Below are positions 54,581 to 63,686 of a stretch of DNA of 64,000 bases, piece by piece. The translations under genes and the position numbers were made by a program. The first letter of the stretch is position 1. The number at the start of each line of letters is the position of its first letter. The stretch comes from G963665495 sp963677785. GTDB lineage: Bacteria; Desulfobacterota; Desulfovibrionia; Desulfovibrionales; Desulfovibrionaceae. The notes under the pieces were generated by a model. That model had not been told where the DNA came from and ran no database searches. It saw nothing but the letters and a program-made list of their open reading frames with translations. Where the stretch lies: positions 1,736,001 to 1,800,000 of the forward strand of contig CAXXDH010000003.1 in assembly GCA_963677785.2 (NCBI GenBank), in the 5' to 3' direction.

Positions 54581-55782
54581 AGCTTCCCCCTGCGGACGTC
54601 TTCGAGCGCGTGGGTCAGAAAGGTGTCCACCAGTTCGAACAGGCGCTGGTTCTGCAACAAAAAGGCATCGTGTCCGCAGTCCGCGGTGATTTCGCAGAAG
54701 CTGACCGCCCGGCCGTTGCGTTTGAGGGACTGTACGATGGTCTTGGCCTGGTACGTGGGGTAGAGCCAGTCCGAGGAGAAGGAGACCACCAGAAATTTGG
54801 CCGTGGCCTTGGCAAAGGCCTCCGTGACCGAACCGCCGCCGTGCTGCTCGGCAAGGTCGAAATAATCCGCGGCTTTGGTGACGTACAAAAAGGAATTGGC
54901 GTCGAAACGCTCGACGAACTTGCGTCCCTGATAGCGCAGGTAGCTCTCCACCTGAAAATCCGGGACCTTCTGGTCGATGTCGAAGGTGAAGGCGTGCTTG
55001 TCCTGCAAGCGGCGGCCGAATTTCTGGCGCATGGCTTCGTCGGAGAGGTAGGTGACATGTCCGATCATCCGGGCCACGGCCAGGCCGAGGCCGGGTGCTT
55101 CCGCATCATAATAAAAGCCGTTGTTCCATTTGGGATCGGCTACTATCGCCTGCCTGGCGATTTCGTTGAAGGCGATGTTCAGAGCCGAATGGCGCGGCGT
55201 GGTGGCCAGCGGTACGGCCGCGGCCAGCATTTCCGGATAGCGTACGGACCATTCCAGAACCTGCATGCCGCCCATGGAGCCGCCCACCGCGGCGAGCAGG
55301 CGCGGTATGCCGAGATGATCCACCAGGGCCTTTTGCGCGCGGACCATGTCGCCGATGGTCACCACCGGAAAGAACGTACCGTAGGGCTTGCCGGGAGTGG
55401 CGGGATTTTCCGAGCCCGGGCCGGTGCTGCCGCTGCAGCCGCCCAGCACATTGGAGCAGATCACGAAATAGCGGTTAGTGTCTATGGGGCGTCCGGGGCC
55501 CACCATGATGTCCCACCAGCCGGGTTTGCCGTCGTCGGACTTATAGTATCCGGCCACGTGCGAATCGCCCGTGAGCGCGTGAAGGATCAGCACGGCATTG
55601 TCCTTGTCCGGGCTCAGTTCGCCGTAGGTTTCGTAGGCGATGGTCACCGGCCCGAGGGCAGCCTTGCTTTCCAGTACCATGATGCCGTTGCCGAATTCTT
55701 CGTCCCCGGCGTATTGGAAATAGCGCTTTTCAACCAGCCCCACGCTCGGACGCGCTGGATCGTGTTCGATGTATTCACTCAT
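54577..55782 (-). CDS. metX: Homoserine O-acyltransferase, MetX family
   Basis: 401 residues with alpha/beta-hydrolase fold. The catalytic Ser lies in VGGSMGGMQVLEW. HALTGDSHVAGY, GGCSGSTGPGSENP and the C-terminal Asp and His (FSSDWLYPT, CGHDAFLL) are present. It activates homoserine for methionine synthesis, probably by acetylation. ATG 55782 (MSEYIEHDP) was chosen. A TTG ten codons upstream is possible because neither has a strong ribosome site. No SAM riboswitch was seen upstream. Confidence 0.95.
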   Translation of the reverse strand: MSEYIEHDPARPSVGLVEKRYFQYAGDEEFGNGIMVLESKAALGPVTIAYETYGELSPDKDNAVLILHALTGDSHVAGYYKSDDGKPGWWDIMVGPGRPIDTNRYFVICSNVLGGCSGSTGPGSENPATPGKPYGTFFPVVTIGDMVRAQKALVDHLGIPRLLAAVGGSMGGMQVLEWSVRYPEMLAAAVPLATTPRHSALNIAFNEIARQAIVADPKWNNGFYYDAEAPGLGLAVARMIGHVTYLSDEAMRQKFGRRLQDKHAFTFDIDQKVPDFQVESYLRYQGRKFVERFDANSFLYVTKAADYFDLAEQHGGGSVTEAFAKATAKFLVVSFSSDWLYPTYQAKTIVQSLKRNGRAVSFCEITADCGHDAFLLQNQRLFELVDTFLTHALEDVRRGKL

Positions 55783-55992
55783 ACGTGCGTGAAAATACCC
55801 GAGCTGAGGCAACGAAGCAAGTGCGATGCGTAAAAAAACGATGGTCGGGAAAGGACGTATGGATGCATTCGGAAGCCTTACCGAATTATCGACAATTCCC
55901 CTTTTGCCATTGAGAACGAATGGGTATACATTTTTGCTCTACGGCCTGCGGCGGCGGTTTTGGGCGCGGGCCGGCACTATGGGTAACAACAC

Positions 55993-56637
55993 ATGAAACT
56001 CAATGCGATTTTTTGTCATCGGCCCGCTGCATTGGGCGATCCGGCAGCCTTGAAACGCGAGCAGATGTACTCTGTCTGGAAGCAGATATACAAGCAGGCC
56101 CATGAAGAGCAGGGGCAGGGAGCGTTGTTTTTTTCGGATGCTTTCCTGCGGTATGATGTCGTACTGGGCGTGTGGAAGGGCGAATCTCTAGTCGGCTCGA
56201 GTTCTTTTGGATTTTTTGATTTTGCGTCCGCGTCCGCGCGGGATCACAGCTACGCGCGTAATCTGCTGGCGGACAAGGCGCAGAAGGAGCTGGAAGTACG
56301 CCGGATCTGGCGGGTCATGACTTTCGAGTCCTTTTTCATCGCCCCGGAGTACCGCGAGCACAAAAACTGGCTGGCCGCCCTGATTACCGAACTGGGGCTG
56401 GAGTTCTATCACGGGGAGCGCGCGCGGCAGGCTCTGGACGCCGCGGTCACCGTGGCCCGGGTGTCCAAAAAAATGCACGCAGTGGCGGAAAATTCGGGGT
56501 TTGAACTGATTTGCGACGATCTGTTCTACAACGGCGAGGCCGCGGCCCTGCTTCTATATACGCGCGAGGAAAAGCGCCCGCCGGCGGACGCCGAATGCCG
56601 CGTCCGGCTCAGGCAGCTGAACATAACGCACCTGTAG
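55993..56637 (+). CDS. Unknown protein, possibly acyltransferase-like
   Basis: 214 residues, no signal peptide. The pattern (REQMYSVWKQIYKQAHEEQG, then GVWKGESLVGSSSFGFFDF, RIWRVMTFESFFIAPEYRE) loosely recalls GNAT-fold proteins of the N-acyl amino-acid or autoinducer synthase kind, in which a strand after APEYR binds the acyl donor. This is only a resemblance. No ribosome site is obvious before the ATG. Monocistronic. A two-way hairpin follows. Confidence 0.6.
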   Translation: MKLNAIFCHRPAALGDPAALKREQMYSVWKQIYKQAHEEQGQGALFFSDAFLRYDVVLGVWKGESLVGSSSFGFFDFASASARDHSYARNLLADKAQKELEVRRIWRVMTFESFFIAPEYREHKNWLAALITELGLEFYHGERARQALDAAVTVARVSKKMHAVAENSGFELICDDLFYNGEAAALLLYTREEKRPPADAECRVRLRQLNITHL

Positions 56638-56691
56638 GGCCGCGGGTATTGGCCCGGCGGCCGGGGGTGTTTTTGGGGAATACAAACCCCC

Positions 56692-56720
56692 CTTGGCATC
56701 CCGTCGGGCAGGATGCCAAG
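56692..56720. terminator. Hairpin between convergent genes
   Basis: CTTGGCATCC (56692-56701) pairs with GGATGCCAAG (56711-56720). The plus strand continues AGGGAAAAATTTTTG. On the minus strand the flank is GGGGGGTTTGT. It probably ends both the gene at 55993 and folD. Confidence 0.65.
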
Positions 56721-56749
56721 AGGGAAAAATTTTTGAACCCGCCAGGCTG

Positions 56750-57625
56750 TCAACAGGCGCAGGAGCTGGGCTGGTGTCTGCGTTTGAAACAGCTGACCGT
56801 ATTCAGGAGCAGCTGGGCGATGGTCATGGGACCCACGCCGCCGGGCACCGGGGTGATGGCCTTGACCTTGTCCTTGACCGCCTCGAAATCGCAATCGCCG
56901 CACAGGCCGTTTTCGGTTCTGTTGATGCCCACGTCCACAACCACGGCGCCTTCCTTGACCATATCGCCGGAGATGAACCTGGGGCGACCCATGGCCAGGA
57001 ACAGAAAATCCGCGCTCCGGCATTCGGCAGCCAGATCCGGCGTACGCGAGTTGCACCAGGTCACCGTGGCGTTGCCCATGGGGCCGCCGCCGGCCAGCAG
57101 CAGGGTCAGGGGTTTGCCCACGATGTTGCTGCGCCCGACCACCACGGCTTTTTTGCCCGAGGGGCTCAGATCGTAGCGCCGCAGCAGCTCGATGACTCCG
57201 GCGGGCGTACAGGGCAGGGTGCCGGGCAAGCCGAGGGTCAAGCGCCCCATGCTTACGGGGTGGAAGCCGTCCACGTCCTTGTCCGGACGGATGCAGGCCA
57301 GGCAGGCCTGGCTGTCCAGGTTGTTGGGCAGGGGCAGCTGCAGCAGAATGCCGTCCACTTCGGGGTCGTCATTCAGATTGGCGATGAGCTGGTCCAGATC
57401 CGCGGCCGTGACCGTGGCGGGCAACCGGTGCGCGTGCGACCGAAAGCCGACTTCGGCGCAGGCGCGTTCCTTGTTGCGGACATAGACCTGCGATGCGGGG
57501 TCTTCGCCCACCAGAATCACGTCCAGTCCGGGCGGACGGCCGTAACGTTCGACGAGTTTGGGTATTTCGGTGGCGATTTCGCTCCGAATGGCCGCTGCCG
57601 TTGCTTTTCCATCTAACAGAATCAT
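56750..57625 (-). CDS. folD: Bifunctional methylene-THF dehydrogenase/cyclohydrolase
   Basis: Interconverts methylene-, methenyl- and formyl-tetrahydrofolate for one-carbon metabolism. 291 residues. ILVGEDPASQVYVRNKERAC, the catalytic Lys region, DVDGFHPVSMGRL, the NADP-binding VVGRSNIVGKPL and the C-terminal GGVGPMTIAQLLLNT are present. ATG 57625 lies 73 bases after eno's stop on the same strand, across a hairpin. Purine synthesis (purF) uses its product. Confidence 0.96.
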   Translation of the reverse strand: MILLDGKATAAAIRSEIATEIPKLVERYGRPPGLDVILVGEDPASQVYVRNKERACAEVGFRSHAHRLPATVTAADLDQLIANLNDDPEVDGILLQLPLPNNLDSQACLACIRPDKDVDGFHPVSMGRLTLGLPGTLPCTPAGVIELLRRYDLSPSGKKAVVVGRSNIVGKPLTLLLAGGGPMGNATVTWCNSRTPDLAAECRSADFLFLAMGRPRFISGDMVKEGAVVVDVGINRTENGLCGDCDFEAVKDKVKAITPVPGGVGPMTIAQLLLNTVSCFKRRHQPSSCAC

Positions 57626-57654
57626 GCGTAGTCCCGTATGCAGGTTGCCAAAGG

Positions 57655-57686
57655 CTGCGGACCGCGCCTGCAAGGCCGGTCCGCAG
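57655..57686 (-). terminator. Hairpin between eno and folD
   Basis: CTGCGGACCG (57655-57664) pairs with CGGTCCGCAG (57677-57686). On the minus strand it follows the eno stop and has a weak T-run, so it may reduce read-through into folD. Confidence 0.5.
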
Positions 57687-57698
57687 TTTTGGTTGAAT

Positions 57699-58991
57699 TT
57701 AGTCTTCGTCCACGAAATAGGAAGCCAGAACCGGTCCGAAGTATTCGCCTTCTTCCTCGAGGTCTTCCTCGATACGCAGCAGCTGGTTGTATTTGGCCAG
57801 GCGGTCGCTGCGCGAGAGCGAGCCGGTTTTGATCTGGCCGCAATTTTTACCCACGGCCAGGTCCGCGATAAAGGAGTCTTCGGTTTCACCGCTGCGGTGG
57901 GAGACCACGGTGGTGTAGCCGGATTCTTTGGCGCGTTCGATGGTGTCCATGGTTTCGGTCAGGGTGCCGATCTGGTTCAGTTTGATCAGGATGGAGTTGG
58001 CCACGCCTTCTTCGATGCCGCGCGCCAGCAACTCGGGATTGGTGACGAAAATGTCGTCGCCCACCAGCTGGATGCGGTCGCCCAGCTCGTCTGTGAGGAC
58101 CTTCCAGCCGTCCCAATCGCTTTCGCTCAGGCCGTCCTCAATGGAGACCAGCGGGAACTCCGCGCAAAAATCTTCCAGGTATTTGACCATGTCCTTGGAG
58201 TCCAGGGTCTTGTTTTCGCCGCTGATGACGTATTTGCCCTCTTTGCAGAACTCGGTGGCGGCGGCGTCAATGCCTAGGAAGATGTCCTTGCCGGGAACAT
58301 AGCCGGCTTCGGCGATGGCCCGCATGATGTATTCGAAAGCCATTTTGTGGCTTTCGAGGTTGGGGGCGAAGCCGCCTTCATCGCCGACGGAGGTGACGTG
58401 TCCGTCCTTGGCCAGAATGCTTTTGAGCGTATGGAAGGTTTCAGCGCCCATGCGCAGGGCTTCGTCAAAAGTTTCGGCGGACAGGGGCAGAATCATGAAT
58501 TCCTGGAAGTCCAGGTTGTTGGGTGCGTGCATACCGCCGTTGATGATGTTCATCATCGGGGCGGGCAGGATTTTGGAGTTGACGCCGCCCAGGTACTGGT
58601 ACAGGGGCAGGCCGATTGTCTTGGCGGCGGCACGGGCCGTGGCCAGGGATACACCCAGCATGGCGTTGGCGCCCAGGCGGGATTTGTTCTCCGTACCGTC
58701 CAGCTCGATGAGCAGATTGTCCAGGGCCACCTGGCGCAGAGAGTTCATGCCGATGATGGCTTCGGCGATTTCCCCCTGGATGTTTTCCACTGCAGTCAAA
58801 ACACCTTTGCCATTATACCGCTCTTTATCACCGTCACGAAGCTCAAGCGCTTCGTTGGTGCCGGTGGAAGCACCGGAAGGAACAGCTGCCCGGCCGACGA
58901 TACCGGATTCTAGAATCACTTCACATTCCACGGTGGGATTGCCACGGGAATCCAGGATTTCTCTCGCCCAGACGGATACTATGGTGCTCAT
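57699..58991 (-). CDS. eno: Enolase
   Basis: Converts 2-phosphoglycerate to phosphoenolpyruvate. 430 residues. AREILDSRGNPTVECEV at the start, GASTGTNEALELRDGD, SIEDGLSESDWDGW (metal ligands), LIKLNQIGTLTET (catalytic Lys) and VSHRSGETEDSF are all present. ATG 58991 follows AAGGAGAATTC. coaX lies upstream on the same strand with a 149-base gap. Confidence 0.98.
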   Translation of the reverse strand: MSTIVSVWAREILDSRGNPTVECEVILESGIVGRAAVPSGASTGTNEALELRDGDKERYNGKGVLTAVENIQGEIAEAIIGMNSLRQVALDNLLIELDGTENKSRLGANAMLGVSLATARAAAKTIGLPLYQYLGGVNSKILPAPMMNIINGGMHAPNNLDFQEFMILPLSAETFDEALRMGAETFHTLKSILAKDGHVTSVGDEGGFAPNLESHKMAFEYIMRAIAEAGYVPGKDIFLGIDAAATEFCKEGKYVISGENKTLDSKDMVKYLEDFCAEFPLVSIEDGLSESDWDGWKVLTDELGDRIQLVGDDIFVTNPELLARGIEEGVANSILIKLNQIGTLTETMDTIERAKESGYTTVVSHRSGETEDSFIADLAVGKNCGQIKTGSLSRSDRLAKYNQLLRIEEDLEEEGEYFGPVLASYFVDED

Positions 58992-59140
58992 TGAATTCTC
59001 CTTGCATTGTTGTGCGAATTCGGGAGATATGTTTTTCCCAAAATTCTGCGTACATACCGGCCGTTCCGGGATATACGCGTCTCGACGCGGAAGTTCGCGA
59101 GCGGCTGGGGCCGAAAACGCGAACAGGGTCCTGAGGCGGG

Positions 59141-59947
59141 TCAAACGTGCGAACCCGTCTCTCTATATAAAAGAATCAGGCCCAGAAGCAACAGTTCAGG
59201 GCAAATTTCATTAAAGCAATTTGCGACATTGCCTATTTTTTCAGCAAATCCTCCATTGCCGACCACAAAAAAGCTCTTGTCCGCCACGGCGTCTGTGACC
59301 AGTGTCCGGCGCAGGCGGACGCACAGTCCTTCGCACATGGCCGCGAAGCCGAAAATCAGGCCCTGGTTCAGGCTCTGGTGCGTGCTCTGTCCGACATGCA
59401 GTTCGGGCGATTCGATATCCAGGCGGATCTGGGGCAGTTTGGCCGTATGGGCGAACAGGCCGTAGGCCGAGGAGAGCAGTCCCGGGCAGATGAGCCCGCC
59501 CAGGTAGGCGTCGCCCTGGACGCAGTCAAAGGTGGTGGCGGTGCCGAAATCCACGGACACGATGGTGTGCGCGTCATAGATACGGCGCGCGGCGTAGGCC
59601 GAGACCAGACGGTCAGCTCCCACTTCCGCGGGGCGCTGGTAGCGGTTTTCCAGAGGAACGACCAAGTCTTTGGAAACGGCCCGGACGGTCTGGCTGAAAT
59701 ACTCCCGGCAGGCCTTGCCCAGAATTCTGTCCATGGCCGGGGAGACCGAGCAGACCACGCAGGCCTCGATTTCCTCCACCCGTACGCGCGCATGGTCGCA
59801 GAGACCGGCCAGGGCCAGGCCCAGCGAGTCCACAGTGGCCTTTGGGTCCGTGGGCAGGGAGAACGTCCGTTCCAGTGTATCCCCACGGGTGATGCCTATT
59901 TTCAGGGACGTGTTTCCCACGTCGAACAACAACAGTCTGTCGCGCAT
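59141..59947 (-). CDS. coaX: Type III pantothenate kinase
   Basis: Phosphorylates pantothenate, the first step to coenzyme A. 268 residues of the ASKHA fold. The phosphate-1 motif is LLFDVGNTSLKIGI, the phosphate-2/catalytic motif is VSVDFGTATTFDCV, with GADRLVSAYAA and VGNGGFAEKIG. This family is potassium-dependent and not inhibited by CoA. Confidence 0.95.
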   Translation of the reverse strand: MRDRLLLFDVGNTSLKIGITRGDTLERTFSLPTDPKATVDSLGLALAGLCDHARVRVEEIEACVVCSVSPAMDRILGKACREYFSQTVRAVSKDLVVPLENRYQRPAEVGADRLVSAYAARRIYDAHTIVSVDFGTATTFDCVQGDAYLGGLICPGLLSSAYGLFAHTAKLPQIRLDIESPELHVGQSTHQSLNQGLIFGFAAMCEGLCVRLRRTLVTDAVADKSFFVVGNGGFAEKIGNVANCFNEICPELLLLGLILLYRETGSHV

Positions 59948-60055
59948 GATTCCTGCTCCCGGTACGGGTTGTGTATGCGGTCCGTCGGCAACTACCAGGG
60001 CATGGTGTTCAAGTAAATGGTTATCGAGAACTTTGACAAGCCTTGGTTGCGCGTA

Positions 60056-60823
60056 TCAGGGATGTTTCTTTTTGACAGCCAATGCCGCCACGGAAGTGCC
60101 GAACGGCAGCAGAGGCAACCGGGCTTCCAGGGAAAAAGCCAGGCCCACCAGAGAGTTGAGCCAGCCGGGCAGGCGTGGAAACTCTGTTTCTGGCAGCTTT
60201 TTGGAAGAGATGAGCCGCTGCCGGAACAGGGCTACAAAATACAATGAAGTGAAAAAATACCGGGTCTGCACCACCTGCCAGCCGGTTTCGGACAGCTGGC
60301 GTTCCAGCAGAGTCCGGTCATAGCGGCGGTAATGGCCGAGTTTTTCATCCCAGACCGACCAGAGCTTTTGCATGGCCGGCACCGTGATGACCAGCGCGGC
60401 GCCGGGAGCAGCTGCCGCGAACAGCTTGGCGAGAAATTCCGTGGGCTTCTCGATATGTTCCAGCACGTCCAGCAGCACCACGCCGTCGGGCGGCGCCGGG
60501 AATTGCGAACAGAGGTCTTTTTCAAAGTCGGGCGTTCGAAAGGGAATCCGCCGCTTTTTCAAATGTTCGTGGGCAAGCGGCGAAGGCTCGAATCCCAGCA
60601 AACGGTCCGCGGGGATATTTTTTTCCGCATGCAGAAAATGCAGAAACGCGCCGCAGCCGCAGCCCCAGTCGACGATGGAGCCGTAGGAGTCCAGCTTTTT
60701 GATACGCGACAGCAGGCGCACCACGAGGTTGAAGCGGACCTTGAACCACCAGTACGAGGCGTCCAGTTCGGCCAGCTCCTGGAAGTGCTCCGCGGCCATT
60801 TCGTGGGAATCGTGCTCAGGCAT
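60056..60823 (-). CDS. Class I SAM-dependent methyltransferase
   Basis: 255 residues. The N-terminus HFQELAELDASYWWFKVRFNLV is typical of methyltransferases in polysaccharide clusters. SAM motif SIVDWGCGCGAFLHFL, VLLDVLEHIEKP and a C-terminal hydrophobic helix are present. The start ATG overlaps the end of the upstream methyltransferase gene (ATGCCTGA), implying coupling. Substrate unknown, probably a lipid-linked sugar or polyprenyl compound. Confidence 0.85.
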   Translation of the reverse strand: MPEHDSHEMAAEHFQELAELDASYWWFKVRFNLVVRLLSRIKKLDSYGSIVDWGCGCGAFLHFLHAEKNIPADRLLGFEPSPLAHEHLKKRRIPFRTPDFEKDLCSQFPAPPDGVVLLDVLEHIEKPTEFLAKLFAAAAPGAALVITVPAMQKLWSVWDEKLGHYRRYDRTLLERQLSETGWQVVQTRYFFTSLYFVALFRQRLISSKKLPETEFPRLPGWLNSLVGLAFSLEARLPLLPFGTSVAALAVKKKHP

Positions 60824-61517
60824 AGCGCTGTCCATAGATACGGTAGATGCGCGGAATAACACAGGTTGCGGCTGGAGTGGTGCCGAAGGCCTGCAGCCTG
60901 GCGGGCAGCAGGCTCAGAAACGGACGCGGCGGAAAAATGCCCACGTCTCCCAGGACGGGCGGTTGGCCGGGTTCGCCGAGCAACTGCTCCCAGTCCTTGC
61001 GCCAGATGCCTTTTTCTTCTTCGAAGCGCATGCCGGGCGTAATGAGTATCTGCAAGGGATACAACAGGTTGCGTGGATGCGGTTCCAGAAAGAACCACCC
61101 CGCGAAGGGTTGCTTTTTTTTCAGCAATTCGAACGACTGCTTCAGTTTTTTCAAGGTCGGCGTATCCAGATGATGGAGCACGTGAAAACCGCAGACGAGC
61201 CGGAGGTCGTCTGGAAAGGGCAGGTCCGCTCCGGCGGCGCCTTCGAGGATTTCCAGATTCTCTTCCGCGGACAAGCGCTCCCTGAGTTTTCCGGCCAGAT
61301 ACGGATCCGGTTCCAGGGCCACGACCCGCAAACCGCGGTCCAGCAGCAATTGGCTCTGGCGGCCGGAACCGGCGCCTATTTCCATGACGCGGTCGCCCGG
61401 CCGGATATTAAGCATCTGCAGCAGGTTGTCCAGGATACGCGCGTGGTGCGCGTCCACAATCTGGGCGTCGAGATAGGTGTGCTTTTCCGGAGCCTGGTAG
61501 GTTGTGGTCGTGCTCAT
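60816..61517 (-). CDS. Class I SAM-dependent methyltransferase
   Basis: 233 residues. Motif I is VMEIGAGSGRQSQLLL, with VALEPDPYLAGKL, GFHVLHHLDTPTLKKL and a C-terminal half (FFLEPHPRNLLYPLQI) resembling polysaccharide-cluster methyltransferases. It overlaps the glycosyltransferase gene upstream by four bases and the next methyltransferase downstream, forming a tightly packed operon. Confidence 0.87.
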   Translation of the reverse strand: MSTTTTYQAPEKHTYLDAQIVDAHHARILDNLLQMLNIRPGDRVMEIGAGSGRQSQLLLDRGLRVVALEPDPYLAGKLRERLSAEENLEILEGAAGADLPFPDDLRLVCGFHVLHHLDTPTLKKLKQSFELLKKKQPFAGWFFLEPHPRNLLYPLQILITPGMRFEEEKGIWRKDWEQLLGEPGQPPVLGDVGIFPPRPFLSLLPARLQAFGTTPAATCVIPRIYRIYGQRYA

Positions 61518-62485
61518 TTCAATATTTCATCTTTCATGATGATCCAGGCCTGCTGCTTGCTGGTGTTGGCCTTGATCCGGTTGATCATATGCGCCATCAG
61601 CCCCAGAATAACCAGCTGCACGCCGAGGGACATCAATGTGAAGTCGATGATGGCGGTGGCGCCTGGGACGGTTATCAGACCCAGAAGACGCAGGATGGAC
61701 AAAACAAAGGTGACCAGCAGGGATATGGAAAAGACGGCGATGCCGGTGTAGAGAATGCAGTTGAATACGAAGTCCGAATACATGAGCGCGGCCCGCAGGG
61801 AGAGCATGAACAGGCCGAACAGCCGGACTTTGGATTTCCCGGCGGCCCGTTTGCTGCGCTCCAGAGGCACGCCGGTCTGCCGGAATCCCACGGACGACCG
61901 CAGGCCGGGAAGGTACGGATCCGTGTCCGCCGAGGCCACGATGAATTTGACCACTTCCTGGCGCATTATGGAAAAGGTGCCCGCGTTACGGGGAATGGGA
62001 AAATGCGAGGTCGCGGACATGAACCGGTAGAACAGGGGCGCCATCACCTTCATGATTATGCCGTCGTTGCGTTTTGCCCGTACCGCGTAGACCACGTCGT
62101 AGTTCTGCGATTGCGCCTTGAGGTTGGCAAAATGCTCGGGTTCGTCCTGCAAGTCCGCGTCGATGAGTCCGATCCATTCTATGCCCAGCTCTTCCGCCCA
62201 TTTGCTGGCCGTGCTCAGCCCGGCCAGGCAGCCGTTCTGCTGGCCGAAATTGCGCGAAAGGCGAATGAGCCGGATGGGAACCGGAAAATCAGGGGCTCTA
62301 TTATAGATGCGCGTCACGGTCTGGTCCGTGGAGCCGTCGTCCACCAGCACCACGCCCTTGAGCCGGATCTGTTCGGCGCTTCCGGCGATGCGGTCCAGAA
62401 ACTGATCGACGAGCTCCTCCTCATTGAAAAGAGGCGCCACCATGATCATATGGTCGTTGGTCTGTGGTGTATCTTGCATGTTCAT
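61514..62485 (-). CDS. GT2 glycosyltransferase, DPM1/GtrB-type
   Basis: 323 residues from ATG 62485 (62497 is possible). Nucleotide-sugar motifs are VAPLFNEEELVDQFL, VLVDDGSTDQT and GLIDADLQDEPEH (DXD-like). Two C-terminal transmembrane helices (about 232-300) match polyprenyl-phosphate sugar transferases. It probably charges a polyprenyl phosphate with a sugar at the inner membrane. Confidence 0.9.
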   Translation of the reverse strand: MNMQDTPQTNDHMIMVAPLFNEEELVDQFLDRIAGSAEQIRLKGVVLVDDGSTDQTVTRIYNRAPDFPVPIRLIRLSRNFGQQNGCLAGLSTASKWAEELGIEWIGLIDADLQDEPEHFANLKAQSQNYDVVYAVRAKRNDGIIMKVMAPLFYRFMSATSHFPIPRNAGTFSIMRQEVVKFIVASADTDPYLPGLRSSVGFRQTGVPLERSKRAAGKSKVRLFGLFMLSLRAALMYSDFVFNCILYTGIAVFSISLLVTFVLSILRLLGLITVPGATAIIDFTLMSLGVQLVILGLMAHMINRIKANTSKQQAWIIMKDEILK

Positions 62486-62578
62486 GATGTAAAGCACTAC
62501 TCTGGGTTATAATCAAATGAAGTCTGAGGCAGGTACATTGCAAAACGTGTCATTCCCTTTTTCGTTTGCAGGAAACCA

Positions 62579-63664
62579 TCAGCTCCTGGCGCCCCGCAGC
62601 ATATAGACCAGCGCTCTGGCGATCATGTTGATACGGTACTTGTTGGAGAAAATGAGATTGTTGTAGAGCGCGCACTCCCAGGAACAAAAGCATTTGGTTT
62701 TGATAATGGAATTGACGATTTTTTTGGCTTTTGGCGACGCCAGCATGGCTTTGAGGTCATAATTGCACTCGCGCAGGTTGCCGATTTTGGTTTCGAGCAG
62801 CTCGCAGGGAAACACGTCGCCGTTGTCGTAGATAACCGCCAGCTTTTCGCCGCATCTGCAGGGGAGCACATAGCGTTTTTCCTTCAAGGTGGTCAGATTG
62901 ATCTCGTTGACCATGTCACGGGCCACATTGATGAGCGCGTGGAAGGGGCGGTTCTGTATTTGCGGCGAGCGGCTGTTGCTGTAGGCGTAGACTTCTTCCA
63001 AAAGGTCCAGGTCGATGTCGGAAACTTCCGGATAGCGGGGTTTGCCCCGGACAACGGAAATGAGCGCATTGCATTCGGGCCGTGATTCGGAGACAAAATC
63101 TATATATTCTTTGACGCGGTGCTGGTTGAAGGCGCTGAAGACAATGTTCACGTCGGCGTTGAGGTTGGGGAAGCGTTTGCGCAGGCGGGAAACAACCTCA
63201 TACGACTGCTGGTTTTTTTCAAAGCCCCCCTTTACGCCGTAGAGTTCGTCCATACGTTCTTTTGTCTCGGACATGGACAGGCCGATACGGAAATGGACAT
63301 TCGGATTTTCCGTACAGGCGCGCTCCATGATCTGCTCGATACGGTCCGGCAGCAGGCCGTTGGTGGGGATGGTGATCCAGCTGACGTCGCAGTTTTGCGC
63401 AAACAATTTGAAAATATCGGCAAGATCATCGCGCAAAAACGGTTCTCCACCGCTGATGGTCAATTGCTGCAAGGAATCGATGGACCGGGTGATTCGCTCG
63501 ATTTCCTCAAGCGAGAGCTCGTCCCTGCTCTTCCAGTTTTCGATATTCTGCCAGTTGTAGCACATCTTGCAGCGCGCATTGCAGCGCGACGTCACATAAA
63601 GAATCAGAAAAAACGGTGAAGGCGAGTAGACCTTCCTGAATGAAGAAAGCAAACCACGGCTCAT
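62579..63664 (-). CDS. Radical SAM/SPASM protein
   Basis: 361 residues. The radical SAM motif CNARCKMC (CX3CX2C) is near residue 30 in VTSRCNARCKMCYNW. GGEPFLRDDL and a C-terminal SPASM-like Cys set (CRCGEKLAVIYDNGDVFPCELLE, then KCFCSWECA) suggest two extra clusters. It may modify a sugar, lipid head or peptide. It lies 22 bases after the membrane protein gene on its right, and the GT2 gene follows at 62485, so it belongs to this operon. Confidence 0.87.
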   Translation of the reverse strand: MSRGLLSSFRKVYSPSPFFLILYVTSRCNARCKMCYNWQNIENWKSRDELSLEEIERITRSIDSLQQLTISGGEPFLRDDLADIFKLFAQNCDVSWITIPTNGLLPDRIEQIMERACTENPNVHFRIGLSMSETKERMDELYGVKGGFEKNQQSYEVVSRLRKRFPNLNADVNIVFSAFNQHRVKEYIDFVSESRPECNALISVVRGKPRYPEVSDIDLDLLEEVYAYSNSRSPQIQNRPFHALINVARDMVNEINLTTLKEKRYVLPCRCGEKLAVIYDNGDVFPCELLETKIGNLRECNYDLKAMLASPKAKKIVNSIIKTKCFCSWECALYNNLIFSNKYRINMIARALVYMLRGARS

Positions 63665-63686
63665 AGTATTCGGCCTTCGGGGAACA

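Noticed and set aside
53018..54763. 581-codon plus-strand frame over the repeat gene and metW
   Set aside because: Antisense to two supported genes. The AAGGAGG near 53912 is 13 bases from an ATG whose frame is only a metW shadow.
55783..55992. SAM riboswitch ahead of metX
   Set aside because: The gap lacks the conserved SAM-riboswitch core. Nothing regulatory could be recognised there.
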